A stretch of DNA of 64,000 nucleotides, taken from the NCBI GenBank assembly GCA_028284925.1, contig JANQQT010000047.1, forward strand, positions 1-64,000. Direction: 5' to 3'. The stretch is from Phycisphaeraceae bacterium. Lineage in GTDB: Bacteria; Planctomycetota; Phycisphaerae; Phycisphaerales; Zrk34. Positions 10,070-19,812 of the stretch are shown here, one piece after another. The notes below the pieces were generated by a model. That model was not told the DNA's origin. It saw only the letters and a list, made by a program, of their open reading frames with translations, and searched no databases. The position numbers were made by a program, and so were the translations under genes. Numbering within the stretch: position 1 is the first letter of the stretch; every line of letters begins with the position of its first letter.

Positions 10070-10260
10070 AGATCGCGCGAGGTTGGGGTACATAATGAGA
10101 GAGACGATTGGCGCGAACTCCAAGCTCGCTGCAAGACAATAACATGACTATTGGCGGGCGCTGGATTGGATGATACCCCCTACACGGCGGTAATGGAAAC
10201 GATAGAATTAGATAGAACATGGACGCGTTGAACAACCTTCAACACGGAGGATGGATTATC

Positions 10261-13200
10261 GTGAGATTTCCGCAAGTCTTGGTTGGATTCCTGGTCACAG
10301 GGTTGCTTATCGGGGTATGGGCATGGCCCGGTTCCGAGGGATTGGGAGCATCGCAACGAGGCGAGGATTTGATCAAGGCCAAGCCAACGCATGACCAATT
10401 GGTGTTTTTCGAAACAAAGGTCTTGCCGATTCTGCAAAAGAGTTGTTTTAAGTGTCATGGTGGAGAAAAGAAAGTTAAGGGGAGACTGAGACTCACATCC
10501 AAGGAAGGGATCATCAAGGGTGGAGAGAAGGCAAGCGCCCTATACGCGAATAATCTCGCGAAATCGAACCTTCTGGAGATGATGACCTGGAAGGATGAAG
10601 ACCATGAGATGCCGCCGAAGAAGAAGTTGTCGCAGGACAAGATTGACGTCATTACCAAGTGGGTAAAGATGGGGGCGCCGTTTCCGCCCGGCAAGGATTA
10701 TGGTGTTGAGCCGGCGAAGGACGCCCATGCTCCTGTGATTGACGCTGAGTCGAAGAATTGGTGGGTCTACAAGAAGATCGAATCTCCCCGACTGCCAGCG
10801 GTGAAGAATAGGGCGTGGGTCAAGAATGCAATTGATGCGTTTGTACTGGCGAAGTTGGAGGCGGAGGGCCTGACACCCAATGAGAGAGCTGGGAAAATCG
10901 CGTTGATTCGTCGGGCTTATTTCAATGTGACGGGGTTGCCGCCTACGCCGAAAGATGTGGACGCGTTTGTGGCAGACCAATCGCCGAATGCGTGGGAGAA
11001 GTTGGTCGATAAGTTGCTGGCGTCGCCGCAGTATGGTGAGCGTTGGGCACGGCATTGGCTCGATCTTGTGCGTTACGCAGAGACAAATGGATATGAGCGG
11101 GACTCGAAGAAACCTTATGCGTGGCGATACCGCGATTATGTGATTGACGCGTTTAATTCGGACCTGCCTTATGACCAGTTTGTGACGGAACAACTGGCGG
11201 GCGACGAGATTGATGAGCCTACGACTCAATCCTACATCGCTACAGGGTATTACCGACTGGGGATCTGGAACGATGAACCCGCCGACCGCTTGCTACATAA
11301 ATACGATGTTTTGGACGGCGTGGTTTCCACGACAGGTAACGCTTTCATGGGGATGAGTGTGGGCTGTGCACGATGCCATTCACATAAGAAGGACCCGATT
11401 CCACATGAGGATTACTATCGGATGCTTGCATTTTTCCGAAACATTTCGGATATGAGCAAGAATCCGACGCGAAAAGTGATAGACACAGGTCAACGCAAGG
11501 CCCTTGCCAAGCTAGACAAGAAGCAGAAGCAAGAGGCGGCGCAGCTTTACTCGAAGATATTTGGACTGGAACAGGAGTTCAAACTGGCGGCCAAGACAAA
11601 ATTGTGGGGCGTGAAGATCGATACGCGTCGAGCCAGTGATCTGGTGGAATTGAAATATAAATTCTATCGGGATACGTGGGAGAAGTTGCCTGATTTTGAC
11701 GGAATTAAGCATGAGACGGAGGGTCGGTTGGCGGATAATTACCTGTCCCTTGAACCGGCGTCGCGTAAACATGCGATCGGCTTGGTTTACGAGGGGCAGT
11801 TGCGTGTGCCTGCGAACGGTCGATATGCGTTTCATGTGACGTCGATGAATGGTTCGCGGATATTGATTGACAAGAAGGTATTGGCGGAGCGGGATGGCAA
11901 GGGTAAGAAGAGTTACAGCAAACTTGTGACGCTGACGAAGGGGTTGCATGATTTTCGTGTTGAGTATTTCAACGCTTACGATGAGCCAAATCTGGAAGTA
12001 TCCTGGTCAGGACCTGGTTTCAAGAAACGGCTGTTGTCGGATGCATCCGGCGCAAGTTTGACAAAACAGGCGGGCTCAACGATCTTCGTGGACGCTCGAA
12101 AGGGTATGGAAACGTGGGCATACACAACTGCCAAACCTGCGGGTGGCTGGACAGTTGTTGGGTTTGATGACAAAAAGTGGAAGCGTGGCGCGGGCGGTTT
12201 TGGTCGGACGGGAACGCCGAACGCACATGTAAAGACACCCTGGCATACGAAGGAGATTTTTCTTCGCAAGGCATTTCACTTGAAAGGCGTTCCGAGTCAG
12301 GTGGATATGACCTTTCACCATGATGAGGATATGACGGTCTATATCAACGGGAAACAAGTTCATCGTGCGACCGGATTCAGAACCAATTACAGCAAGGTGC
12401 GTTTATCGGCGAAGCATTTCAAGACAGGACTGAATGTCATCGCGATTCATTGCAAGCAAACGAGTGGTGGACAGTATGTTGACGTGGGATTAAGGGCAGT
12501 GGGAGGACATACGGATCTACCGACGCTGGTCGAGCGGCATGGAAACAAAGTAATTGGCGCCCGTAAGACTCAAGAGTATCTGAAACTTCGAGCTCAACTG
12601 ATTGCGCTGCGAAAACCTGCCAAACCTAAGACGGGAGGCGGCTTGACAGTGATGTCGGTTTCGGAAAGAGGAAATGCAGCAACGCACGTACTTCGTCGAG
12701 GTAATCCGCATCTTCAGGGGAAAGCCGTTCAGCCGGGCTTTCCGGCAGTGTTGGGATTTGCGGACCCGAAGATTGAGAAGACGAAGCACGGGACATTGGG
12801 AAGAAGGCTTGCATTTGCCAAATGGCTGACCGATAAGGGGAACCCTCTCACGGCGCGTGTCATGGTCAATCGGGTTTGGCAGCATCAGTTTGGTCGTGGC
12901 ATTGTCACCTCTTCGAGTGAGTTTGGGAGATTGGGACAATTACCGACGCATCCGAAGTTGTTGGACTGGCTTGCGGCTGACTTTCGTGATAACGGATGGA
13001 AGATCAAGCGTTTGCAGAAGATGATCATGATGTCGAACACGTATCAGATGTCATCCAAAGATAATACAACGGCGTTGGCGAAGGATCCTGCGAATAGGTT
13101 TTTCTGGCGGTTTGATATGCGGCGAATGACTGCGGAGGAAATTCGCGATGCTATCCTGGCGGTGAACGGGACTTTGAATCTGAAGATGGCGGGTCCGAGT

Positions 13201-13677
13201 ATTTATACCAAGGTTCCGAAGGAAATACTGGCTTCGGCTTCGCGACCAAACTCGGCTTGGGGTAGAAGTTCGGTGGAAGATCAACGTCGGCGAAGTGTGT
13301 ATATCTTTATCAAGAGGTCATTGGTTGAGCCGCTGTTGGGATCGTTCGACTTGGCGGACACGGACAATTCGTGTGCCGTTCGATTTGCGACGACCGTTCC
13401 GACACAATCATTAACTTCCTTAAACAGCGAGTTTTTTCAGGAGCAGGCTGGTTTATTTGCAAAACGGTTGAGGACGGAGCATCCGGGTGATTTGAAAGCC
13501 CAGATATCACATGCATTGAGATTGGTTTATTCGCGAAAGCCCAAAGCGCGTGAAATTGAGCGCGGGCAGAAATTGATTTCGTCTCTCATGAAAGAGGATA
13601 GTGTAAGCAAGGAAAACGCGTTGAAGTATTTCTGTCTAGTCTGCTTGAATTTGAATGAATTTTTCTATCTGGACTAA
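10261..13677 (+). CDS. PSCyt1/DUF1549/DUF1553 (PSD1) planctomycete cytochrome-type protein with PA14 domain
   Basis: This exported protein of about 1,140 residues belongs to a family that is abundant in Planctomycetota and poorly characterised. A hydrophobic signal segment (FPQVLVGFLVTGLLIG) is followed by a planctomycete cytochrome C motif CFKCH. Next come DUF1549 with ASPQYGERWARHWLD, a second haem-type motif CARCH, a PA14-like domain near nt 11690-12010, a galactose-binding-like segment (12080-12510) and a C-terminal DUF1553 (PSD1) from about 12780. GTG 10261 is preferred because GGAGG lies 10 nt upstream and the signal peptide then begins at once. ATG 10219 is an in-frame alternative. The DUF1501 gene begins 38 nt downstream, the usual partner arrangement. 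A role in polysaccharide or sulfated-polymer use is often proposed but cannot be shown here. Confidence 0.9.
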   Translation: MRFPQVLVGFLVTGLLIGVWAWPGSEGLGASQRGEDLIKAKPTHDQLVFFETKVLPILQKSCFKCHGGEKKVKGRLRLTSKEGIIKGGEKASALYANNLAKSNLLEMMTWKDEDHEMPPKKKLSQDKIDVITKWVKMGAPFPPGKDYGVEPAKDAHAPVIDAESKNWWVYKKIESPRLPAVKNRAWVKNAIDAFVLAKLEAEGLTPNERAGKIALIRRAYFNVTGLPPTPKDVDAFVADQSPNAWEKLVDKLLASPQYGERWARHWLDLVRYAETNGYERDSKKPYAWRYRDYVIDAFNSDLPYDQFVTEQLAGDEIDEPTTQSYIATGYYRLGIWNDEPADRLLHKYDVLDGVVSTTGNAFMGMSVGCARCHSHKKDPIPHEDYYRMLAFFRNISDMSKNPTRKVIDTGQRKALAKLDKKQKQEAAQLYSKIFGLEQEFKLAAKTKLWGVKIDTRRASDLVELKYKFYRDTWEKLPDFDGIKHETEGRLADNYLSLEPASRKHAIGLVYEGQLRVPANGRYAFHVTSMNGSRILIDKKVLAERDGKGKKSYSKLVTLTKGLHDFRVEYFNAYDEPNLEVSWSGPGFKKRLLSDASGASLTKQAGSTIFVDARKGMETWAYTTAKPAGGWTVVGFDDKKWKRGAGGFGRTGTPNAHVKTPWHTKEIFLRKAFHLKGVPSQVDMTFHHDEDMTVYINGKQVHRATGFRTNYSKVRLSAKHFKTGLNVIAIHCKQTSGGQYVDVGLRAVGGHTDLPTLVERHGNKVIGARKTQEYLKLRAQLIALRKPAKPKTGGGLTVMSVSERGNAATHVLRRGNPHLQGKAVQPGFPAVLGFADPKIEKTKHGTLGRRLAFAKWLTDKGNPLTARVMVNRVWQHQFGRGIVTSSSEFGRLGQLPTHPKLLDWLAADFRDNGWKIKRLQKMIMMSNTYQMSSKDNTTALAKDPANRFFWRFDMRRMTAEEIRDAILAVNGTLNLKMAGPSIYTKVPKEILASASRPNSAWGRSSVEDQRRRSVYIFIKRSLVEPLLGSFDLADTDNSCAVRFATTVPTQSLTSLNSEFFQEQAGLFAKRLRTEHPGDLKAQISHALRLVYSRKPKAREIERGQKLISSLMKEDSVSKENALKYFCLVCLNLNEFFYLD

Positions 13678-13715
13678 TAGGGATCGCTGAGGCGAGGCAT
13701 TAACGGAGTTTTGAC

Positions 13716-15191
13716 ATGAACTGGTCGAATGACATGAATGTACCGAAGGGACAATTTTGCGGTCGAACACGCCGTGAGTTTTTGTGGCAGTCGGGTGGAG
13801 GTTTTATGGGGACGGCCCTTGCGGGAATGCTGGGTAACGGATTTTTCACGAGCCAGACGCATGCGGCTGACGGCACGAAGTTGACGAATCCGCTTGCACC
13901 GAAAGCTCCTCACTTCAAGGCCAAAGCCAAGTCCGTGATCTTCCTGTTTATGTATGGCGGCCCTTCGCAGGTCGATACATTTGATTATAAACCTGACTTG
14001 TATCCACTCGATGGAAAGACGATCAAAGTCAAGACATTCGGGCGCGGGGGGCGCAAAAACCAGGGACGCGTGGTCGGACCAAAGTGGAAATTCAAGCGGT
14101 ACGGCAAGTGCGGCAAGATGGTATCTGACTTGTTCCCGCATCTTGCCCAGCGTGTGGACGATATCGCGTTTATTCACTCGATGTACGCAGATTCGCCGCT
14201 ACACGGTTCTGCGATGTTGATGATGAATTCAGGTCGAGTGTTATCGGGAAATCCTTGTATGGGATCATGGGTCAATTATGGTTTGGGAAGTGTGAATCAG
14301 AATCTGCCCGGGTTTGTGGTTATGTTGGATCCCACGGGCGGACCTATCTCGGGAGCGAAGAACTGGACCTCCGGCTATATGCCTGCTTCTTATCAAGGTG
14401 TGCAGTTGCGATCAAAGGGTTCGCCGATTCTGGATTTGAAGAATCCCAAAGGTGTGACTCGAAAGATGCAGCGAAAGATCATTGACCATTTGAATGCGTA
14501 TAACGTGGAACATGCGGCAACGCGTAAGAGTAATACGAACCTTGATGCACGCATTTCGAGCTTTGAGCTTGCGTTCAACATGCAGAAGCACGCGCCGGAA
14601 GCAGTGGACGTTTCATCCGAGCCTGAGAAGATTAAGGAGATGTATGGGCTGAATGAGAAACGGACGAATGACTTTGGGACGAAGTGTTTGCTGGCACGTC
14701 GTCTGGTGGAACGCGGCGTGCGTTTTATACAGTTGTACTCAGGCGGAAATCACAATGACAATAACTGGGATGCCCACACGGATATGGTGAAGAACCACAC
14801 TTATCATGCGGGCAATACAGACAAACCCATCGCTGCATTGCTTAAGGATTTGAAAGAGCGGGGGATGTTGGACGAGACGCTGGTTGTTTGGGGCGGTGAG
14901 TTTGGTCGGCAGCCGACCGCAGAGTATGCGAGAGGCACAGGGCGCGACCATAACTCGTACGGATTTACGATGTGGATGGCAGGCGGCGGGATCAAGGGCG
15001 GTGAGAGTGTAGGCACGACGGATGAGTTGGGCGCCTCAGCGGTCGAGCATCCATTCCATGTGAAGAATCTTCATGCAACGATTTTGACGCAGATGGGATT
15101 GGATCCGAATAGGTTGTCATTCTTTTACAATGGCCTGGATCAGAAGCTGGTTGGTGTCGAAGGGGCCGAACCGATCAAGCAGATTATCTGA
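13716..15191 (+). CDS. DUF1501 family protein with Tat signal
   Basis: This 491-residue exported protein is of the DUF1501 family, distantly related to alkaline phosphatases and sulfatases. A twin-arginine signal is visible (RTRREFLWQSGGG, then a hydrophobic stretch). FLFMYGGPSQVDTFDYKP and VVWGGEFGRQPT are family-typical conserved blocks. It follows the PSD1 gene by 38 nt and is followed by a terminator, so the two probably form one transcript. ATG 13734 is a second possible start, giving a shorter n-region. The enzymatic activity of DUF1501 proteins is not established. Confidence 0.92.
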   Translation: MNWSNDMNVPKGQFCGRTRREFLWQSGGGFMGTALAGMLGNGFFTSQTHAADGTKLTNPLAPKAPHFKAKAKSVIFLFMYGGPSQVDTFDYKPDLYPLDGKTIKVKTFGRGGRKNQGRVVGPKWKFKRYGKCGKMVSDLFPHLAQRVDDIAFIHSMYADSPLHGSAMLMMNSGRVLSGNPCMGSWVNYGLGSVNQNLPGFVVMLDPTGGPISGAKNWTSGYMPASYQGVQLRSKGSPILDLKNPKGVTRKMQRKIIDHLNAYNVEHAATRKSNTNLDARISSFELAFNMQKHAPEAVDVSSEPEKIKEMYGLNEKRTNDFGTKCLLARRLVERGVRFIQLYSGGNHNDNNWDAHTDMVKNHTYHAGNTDKPIAALLKDLKERGMLDETLVVWGGEFGRQPTAEYARGTGRDHNSYGFTMWMAGGGIKGGESVGTTDELGASAVEHPFHVKNLHATILTQMGLDPNRLSFFYNGLDQKLVGVEGAEPIKQII

Positions 15192-15216
15192 TGAAGTGAT
15201 TGTTCATAATGGGGGT

Positions 15217-15258
15217 ACAACCACCTTGTACGCATTGCGTGCGAGGTGGTTGTTTTTT
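15217..15258 (+). terminator. Intrinsic terminator after the DUF1501 gene
   Basis: ACAACCACCT at 15217-15226 pairs perfectly with AGGTGGTTGT at 15244-15253, and a run of T follows to 15258. It sits 26 nt after the DUF1501 stop codon and before the convergent symporter gene. Confidence 0.85.
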
Positions 15259-15294
15259 GGGAGGACTTGATCGGCGGATTTGCATTACGTTGCT

Positions 15295-17529
15295 TTATGA
15301 TGAGCCGATTGAAGCGAGGAGGATTGTCAGGTATATGACGCCGAAGCAGAGGGCGAGGGTTACGAAAAAGCCGATGACATCTGAGGGGCGGGGTTTGACG
15401 AATTCCCAGTCCGAGTTTTTGAAGATTTTGAGGTGGTCGAAACGTCGTGGGTTGTCGTAGCTTTTTTGAACTTCGGCGGCATCTGTTTGTGGATCAGGGT
15501 CTACGGGGGTGTTCATTTTGGCGAAGTATCGATCGAGAGATTCGGTGGAATTTCGCCTGGTCAGTAGGCTTACGAGAAAGACAATCAGGAACGGGGTGAC
15601 GACTTTGGGGAGTATGGCCATAGCTTCGAGCATGGGTTTCTCGACGCTTTGGAGGTCAACACCGACGAGGTCGTAGAGGAGGTAATCGGGTTGAAAGTAA
15701 CCCGTAGCTTCAAGTTTGGTATCGGGTTTGTAGCGTTTGGTAACCGTAGTAATTTTCGTTCCGGATTCCTCATCGGTTTTCACTTCCGTGTTGCGTACGT
15801 CGAATCTTGGCTTTGATTCGAGCTTGAGTGATCCTTTCCAGAAGATCGGGAGGCCGCCAGATTTGGTTGTTTCGGTGAAGGTTTGGCCGAGCGTAAGGGG
15901 GTTTGGTTTTCGCCCAAGTCGTTTGGCGGGATTCTTCTCGCCTTTTTTCTTTGCTTCCGCGAGATTCTGTTCCCACAGGGCAATTCCCGCCTTCCTGCGC
16001 GCGACATCGCTTGGGGCGGCTATTCGCGTGGTGGTTTTCTCAACGAAGTCGGTTGTCTGGGTAAACATCTGGCTGGTGCGTAGGGCAGGAAAAAGGGCCG
16101 GAGCCACAACTGGGGTAATGAAAAATACGAATGTGCAGAAAACAACGCTGGTCCAAGCGGCAGTACGCGTGGCGCGTCGCCAGAAGATTCCCATCCAGAA
16201 CGGGGCGGCGAAGATAACGGGGACGTACCAGGTAAGTTTGAATAGACCGAGTGTAGATTCGGCTTGGATCGCAACCCACATGGCAGCGAAGATGATGATA
16301 CCACCCGTGATGCGGGCAAGATTGACACAGGTTTTTTCCGAAGCGTTGGGGTCAATGTATGCAGCGTAAACGTTGCGCACGACAAGGCCTGAGGAGACCA
16401 GCATGTAAGCGTCAGCCGAAGACATAAGGGCGGCAAGGAGGCAGGCAAGCATGAGGCCCAAAAAACCAGCACCCAGAAGTTCACGGGAGGCAACTCCCCA
16501 AACCTTCTCCGAGTTTCCAACGACTTCCGCATTATCAGCAAAAAGTGTGAGAGCAATGAGGGCGGTAAGCGCCCAACCGACCGTACAAAATCGCTTCAGG
16601 AGGTTACCGGTGACGAGGCCTATGCGGGCGTTGTTTTCAGATTTGGCAGAACCGCCACCTGTGACTATGAAGTGTGGCTGAACGACAACGCCAACCATAT
16701 TGAGAATAACGATAGCAATGATGTTATAGAGTGGAAAATCACTGGCGGCTTCGGAGCCGATGACTTCAAAGAAACTGGCGGGTAGCTCGCGGTGGATTAT
16801 CTGAAAGGCATTGAGATCGGGGTAGATTTCTCCAAACTTAGCAGCAACGGCTTCCAGACCAAGAGGGATGAGCATAACGGATAGAGCAATGATGCACAAT
16901 CCTTGAATGAGGTCGGTCCAGAAAGCGGCGGTAATTCCACCAAGTGCGCCGTAAAGAACGACCATGAAGGCGACAACAACAATGTAAATGTCGTCGATTT
17001 CGAAAACGGAATCGAAAATGATGACGGATTGGATACCGGTGAGCGGACTGGCAAAGACGCTGATGGCTTTGAAAAGCATTGCCGTGTAAAGAATGTAAAA
17101 GAAGATGGCGAAGAGGGTATAGCCAGCACCGAGTCCCTTGGATTCGTAACGTTCGGTAAACCAATCGCCGAGTGTGATGTGGCGCATACGACGGTACCAG
17201 ACGGCTGTGATCCAGTAAATCGGTGTGACGAACAGCCAGTACATGACCGTCCACATGCCGGCGAGGCCGTTGGAAAATGTTCCCTTCGCAGTGTTGATGG
17301 GGTCAGCGGAGCCTGTACCAGCGCCGAAGGCGGCGAAGGTTTGGAGGATTTTGCCGAAGGATCGCCCCCCCATGAAATAATCTTCCTGTTTTTTGGTTCG
17401 TTTCATGGCCCAAATACCAATGGCAGCCATGGCGACGAAGTAGCCGATGAGGACGATGTAGTCAGCAGTGGCCATTCCTGAGGCTGATTCTGTTGCGTCG
17501 GCGAGAAAAGTCTGGGTGTGGGGGAGCAT
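15295..17529 (-). CDS. Sodium:solute symporter (SSS) family transporter
   Basis: This 744-residue polytopic inner-membrane protein has the SSS fold: repeated hydrophobic helices, an early YIVLIGYFVAMAAIGIWAMK helix and the nearby YFMGGRSFG block typical of the family. It probably couples sodium entry to uptake of a small organic solute, but the substrate cannot be read from the sequence. It is longer than the usual 500-600 residues. About 170 mostly polar residues lie between the helix ending near VAPALFP and the later VVTPFLIVFLVSLL helix, and a further polar stretch lies before the last helix. It faces the DUF1501 gene tail to tail and is divergent from the PQQ-propeller gene. Confidence 0.9.
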   Translation of the reverse strand: MLPHTQTFLADATESASGMATADYIVLIGYFVAMAAIGIWAMKRTKKQEDYFMGGRSFGKILQTFAAFGAGTGSADPINTAKGTFSNGLAGMWTVMYWLFVTPIYWITAVWYRRMRHITLGDWFTERYESKGLGAGYTLFAIFFYILYTAMLFKAISVFASPLTGIQSVIIFDSVFEIDDIYIVVVAFMVVLYGALGGITAAFWTDLIQGLCIIALSVMLIPLGLEAVAAKFGEIYPDLNAFQIIHRELPASFFEVIGSEAASDFPLYNIIAIVILNMVGVVVQPHFIVTGGGSAKSENNARIGLVTGNLLKRFCTVGWALTALIALTLFADNAEVVGNSEKVWGVASRELLGAGFLGLMLACLLAALMSSADAYMLVSSGLVVRNVYAAYIDPNASEKTCVNLARITGGIIIFAAMWVAIQAESTLGLFKLTWYVPVIFAAPFWMGIFWRRATRTAAWTSVVFCTFVFFITPVVAPALFPALRTSQMFTQTTDFVEKTTTRIAAPSDVARRKAGIALWEQNLAEAKKKGEKNPAKRLGRKPNPLTLGQTFTETTKSGGLPIFWKGSLKLESKPRFDVRNTEVKTDEESGTKITTVTKRYKPDTKLEATGYFQPDYLLYDLVGVDLQSVEKPMLEAMAILPKVVTPFLIVFLVSLLTRRNSTESLDRYFAKMNTPVDPDPQTDAAEVQKSYDNPRRFDHLKIFKNSDWEFVKPRPSDVIGFFVTLALCFGVIYLTILLASIGSS

Positions 17530-17703
17530 TCAGTGAACCTTTCAGGTGGTATTCGTGTCGTACGACAGATTTTGAGAATGGTGTAGATTAAGGAATTGCG
17601 TGAGAGGTGCAAGGGAGAAGGCGGTGAATTTTGGGGCGCGAGGTGGATGAAATTGTGTAAAATGGGCGACCGGTTACTGGTATCTCAAAAAGGAATGAAC
17701 AAG

Positions 17704-19038
17704 ATGAAGACGGCTTGTGTTTATGGTTTGGCGGTGGGTTTGATGATAAGCATTGGATTGGCGGTGGAAGGAGCGGTGGGCCTGGAACGGTTTGGACAAT
17801 GGCGTGGTGAGGGTGGACAGGGACATTCGACGGCGAAGAACCTGCCAGCGAAGTTCTCGGAAACGGAAGGCGTGACCTGGAAAAGAACAATTCCGGGAAA
17901 GGGATGGTCGTCGCCCGTGGTTGAAGGAAACGAAATCTGGATGACAACGGCGTTTGATGTGCCAGCGAAGGCGGGCGACAAGAAGGAACGACTGAAGGAA
18001 AATACAGGTTCCCAACCACTGGTGGTCTCTGAAAAAGTGATATTTCATGCAGTGTGTGTGGATCGGCGGAGCGGAAAGTTATTGCACAATGTGAAGCTAT
18101 TCGAAAAGAAAAGTCCGCAGTGGGTGCATGAGTTGAATTCTTACGCCTCGCCATCGCCAGTCTTGAGAAATGGGAAGCTCTACTGTCACTTCGGATCGTA
18201 CGGGACGGCGTGCCTGGATACGAAGACACGGAAAGTAATGTGGGTGAATCAGGAAATTCGTGTGATGCACGAGAACGGACCCGGTTCGACGCCTGTACTG
18301 GTGGATGGAAGGTTGATTTTTCACTGTGATGGTTCGGACAAGCAGTTTGTGGCGGCGTTGGATGCGAAAACCGGAAAACGGTTATGGAAAACAAAGCGTT
18401 CGGGAAAGATGAATGCCAATCCGCAATTGAAGAAGGCGTATGGGACGCCGATCGTATTAGAGGTAGACGGCAAGAAGCAGATTATTTCTACAGGAGCGAA
18501 TTGGTTGTATTCGTACGATGCGAAGACAGGAGAGGAGTTATGGAAAGTTGAGTACGGAGGATTGGGTTTTTCGAATGTTCCACGACCCGTGGCGGGACAT
18601 GAGATGATTTATATCTCCACCAGTTTCATGCGGGCACAGATGCTGGCGGTTAAATACAAAGGGCTGAATGGAAAAAAGCCGCACATTGTGTGGCGTTATA
18701 AGAAGCAGGTACCGAGAATGTCTTCTCCACTTCTGGTGGGTGACGAGTTGTATTTTGTGGCGGATAGTGGTGGGCGGGTGACTTGCCTGGATGCACATAC
18801 AGGTAAAGTTCATTATGTGGAGCGGATTGGTGGTAATTTTTCATCGTCGCCGATGTATGCGGATGGGAAGATTTTCTTCAGTTCGAGAGAGGGTGTGGTG
18901 ACGGTGTTGAAGCCCGGCAAGAAATTTAAGGTTATTGCAAAGAATGAACTAGACGGCAGTTTGATGGCATCGCCGGCTGCGTTGGGGGATGCGCTTTTTT
19001 TGAGAACGGATAAGGCGTTGTATCGAATTGAGAAGTGA
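17704..19038 (+). CDS. PQQ-like beta-propeller repeat protein, exported
   Basis: This protein of about 444 residues has a signal peptide (MKTACVYGLAVGLMISIGLA) and then repeated propeller blades with the PQQ-like pattern, such as LDAKTGKRLWK, YDAKTGEELWKVEYG and LDAHTGKVHYV. The fold resembles BamB, but planctomycete versions are usually stand-alone secreted proteins and the ligand is unknown. ATG 17704 is chosen because AAGGA lies 9 nt upstream and the signal peptide begins immediately. An upstream in-frame extension to 17596 reads as a poor protein. The 174-nt gap to the divergent symporter must hold both promoters. A terminator follows. Confidence 0.88.
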   Translation: MKTACVYGLAVGLMISIGLAVEGAVGLERFGQWRGEGGQGHSTAKNLPAKFSETEGVTWKRTIPGKGWSSPVVEGNEIWMTTAFDVPAKAGDKKERLKENTGSQPLVVSEKVIFHAVCVDRRSGKLLHNVKLFEKKSPQWVHELNSYASPSPVLRNGKLYCHFGSYGTACLDTKTRKVMWVNQEIRVMHENGPGSTPVLVDGRLIFHCDGSDKQFVAALDAKTGKRLWKTKRSGKMNANPQLKKAYGTPIVLEVDGKKQIISTGANWLYSYDAKTGEELWKVEYGGLGFSNVPRPVAGHEMIYISTSFMRAQMLAVKYKGLNGKKPHIVWRYKKQVPRMSSPLLVGDELYFVADSGGRVTCLDAHTGKVHYVERIGGNFSSSPMYADGKIFFSSREGVVTVLKPGKKFKVIAKNELDGSLMASPAALGDALFLRTDKALYRIEK

Positions 19039-19062
19039 GAGATCAAAGATATCTGAACGATG

Positions 19063-19095
19063 AAAGCCCTTGTACTAAGATGCAGGGGCTTTTTC
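19063..19095 (+). terminator. Intrinsic terminator after the PQQ-propeller gene
   Basis: AAAGCCC at 19063-19069 pairs with GGGCTTT at 19086-19092 and the hairpin runs into further T residues. It lies 25 nt beyond the stop codon. Confidence 0.75.
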
Positions 19096-19245
19096 TTGCG
19101 CCAGAATAATATGGGTTACTTCCGTGGAGGAGGAGACAAGAGTCCGTTGGAGTGTCAAAGGAAAAGATGATGTGAAATGAGGGGTGTAGAATTCCAACTG
19201 TTGTTGCTGCCACATGCCGAGGCAGTGAAATGAAAGGCAGGTGAT

Positions 19246-19785
19246 ATGATGTTCGGATGGACCGTGGATGATGAGATTGAGTTGCGTCTGTACACAATGG
19301 CAGACGTACAGGAGCTATACCGGCTGACAAATGCCAATCGACAACATTTACGGCAATGGCTGCCGTGGGTGGACGACGTAGAGAGTGAGAACAATACGGT
19401 AGATTTTGTGAAACGCTCGAGGAATCAGTTTGCGGAGGAACGCGGGTTCCAGCTCGGAATTTGGTGTCGCGGAGAATTGGCGGGGACTATCGGATTACAT
19501 GATGTGAATCGGCATCATCGACAAACGAGCTTGGGGTATTGGTTGGGGGCGGAGTATCAGGGAATGGGGATCATGACGCGCGCGTGCCAAGCGGTGGTGG
19601 ACTATGTGGTTGACGAATTGGGTATGCATCGTGTGGAAATACGGTGCGCGGTTGAAAACAAGAAGAGTCGGGCCATCCCGGAACGGCTGGGGTTCAGGCA
19701 GGAGGGGGTATTGGAGGATGCGGAGTGGCTTTATGATCGATTCGTAAGCCTGGTGGTGTATGGGAAGATTGGCGTATTGTGCTGA
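19246..19785 (+). CDS. GNAT family N-acetyltransferase, RimL/RimJ-like
   Basis: This 179-residue cytoplasmic acetyltransferase resembles the RimJ/RimL branch that acetylates protein N-termini or small amines from acetyl-CoA. Visible family blocks are ELRLYTMADVQELYRLTN at the start, LGYWLGAEYQGMGIMTRA (acetyl-CoA-binding Q/R-x-x-G-x-G/A type loop) and NKKSRAIPERLGFRQEG near the end. Two ATGs are adjacent at 19246 and 19249. It is a single gene that faces the second giant exoprotein gene tail to tail, 27 nt away. The substrate is unknown. Confidence 0.9.
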   Translation: MMFGWTVDDEIELRLYTMADVQELYRLTNANRQHLRQWLPWVDDVESENNTVDFVKRSRNQFAEERGFQLGIWCRGELAGTIGLHDVNRHHRQTSLGYWLGAEYQGMGIMTRACQAVVDYVVDELGMHRVEIRCAVENKKSRAIPERLGFRQEGVLEDAEWLYDRFVSLVVYGKIGVLC

Positions 19786-19812
19786 CTTGAATTTAGATAT
19801 CAACAAAGCCAT

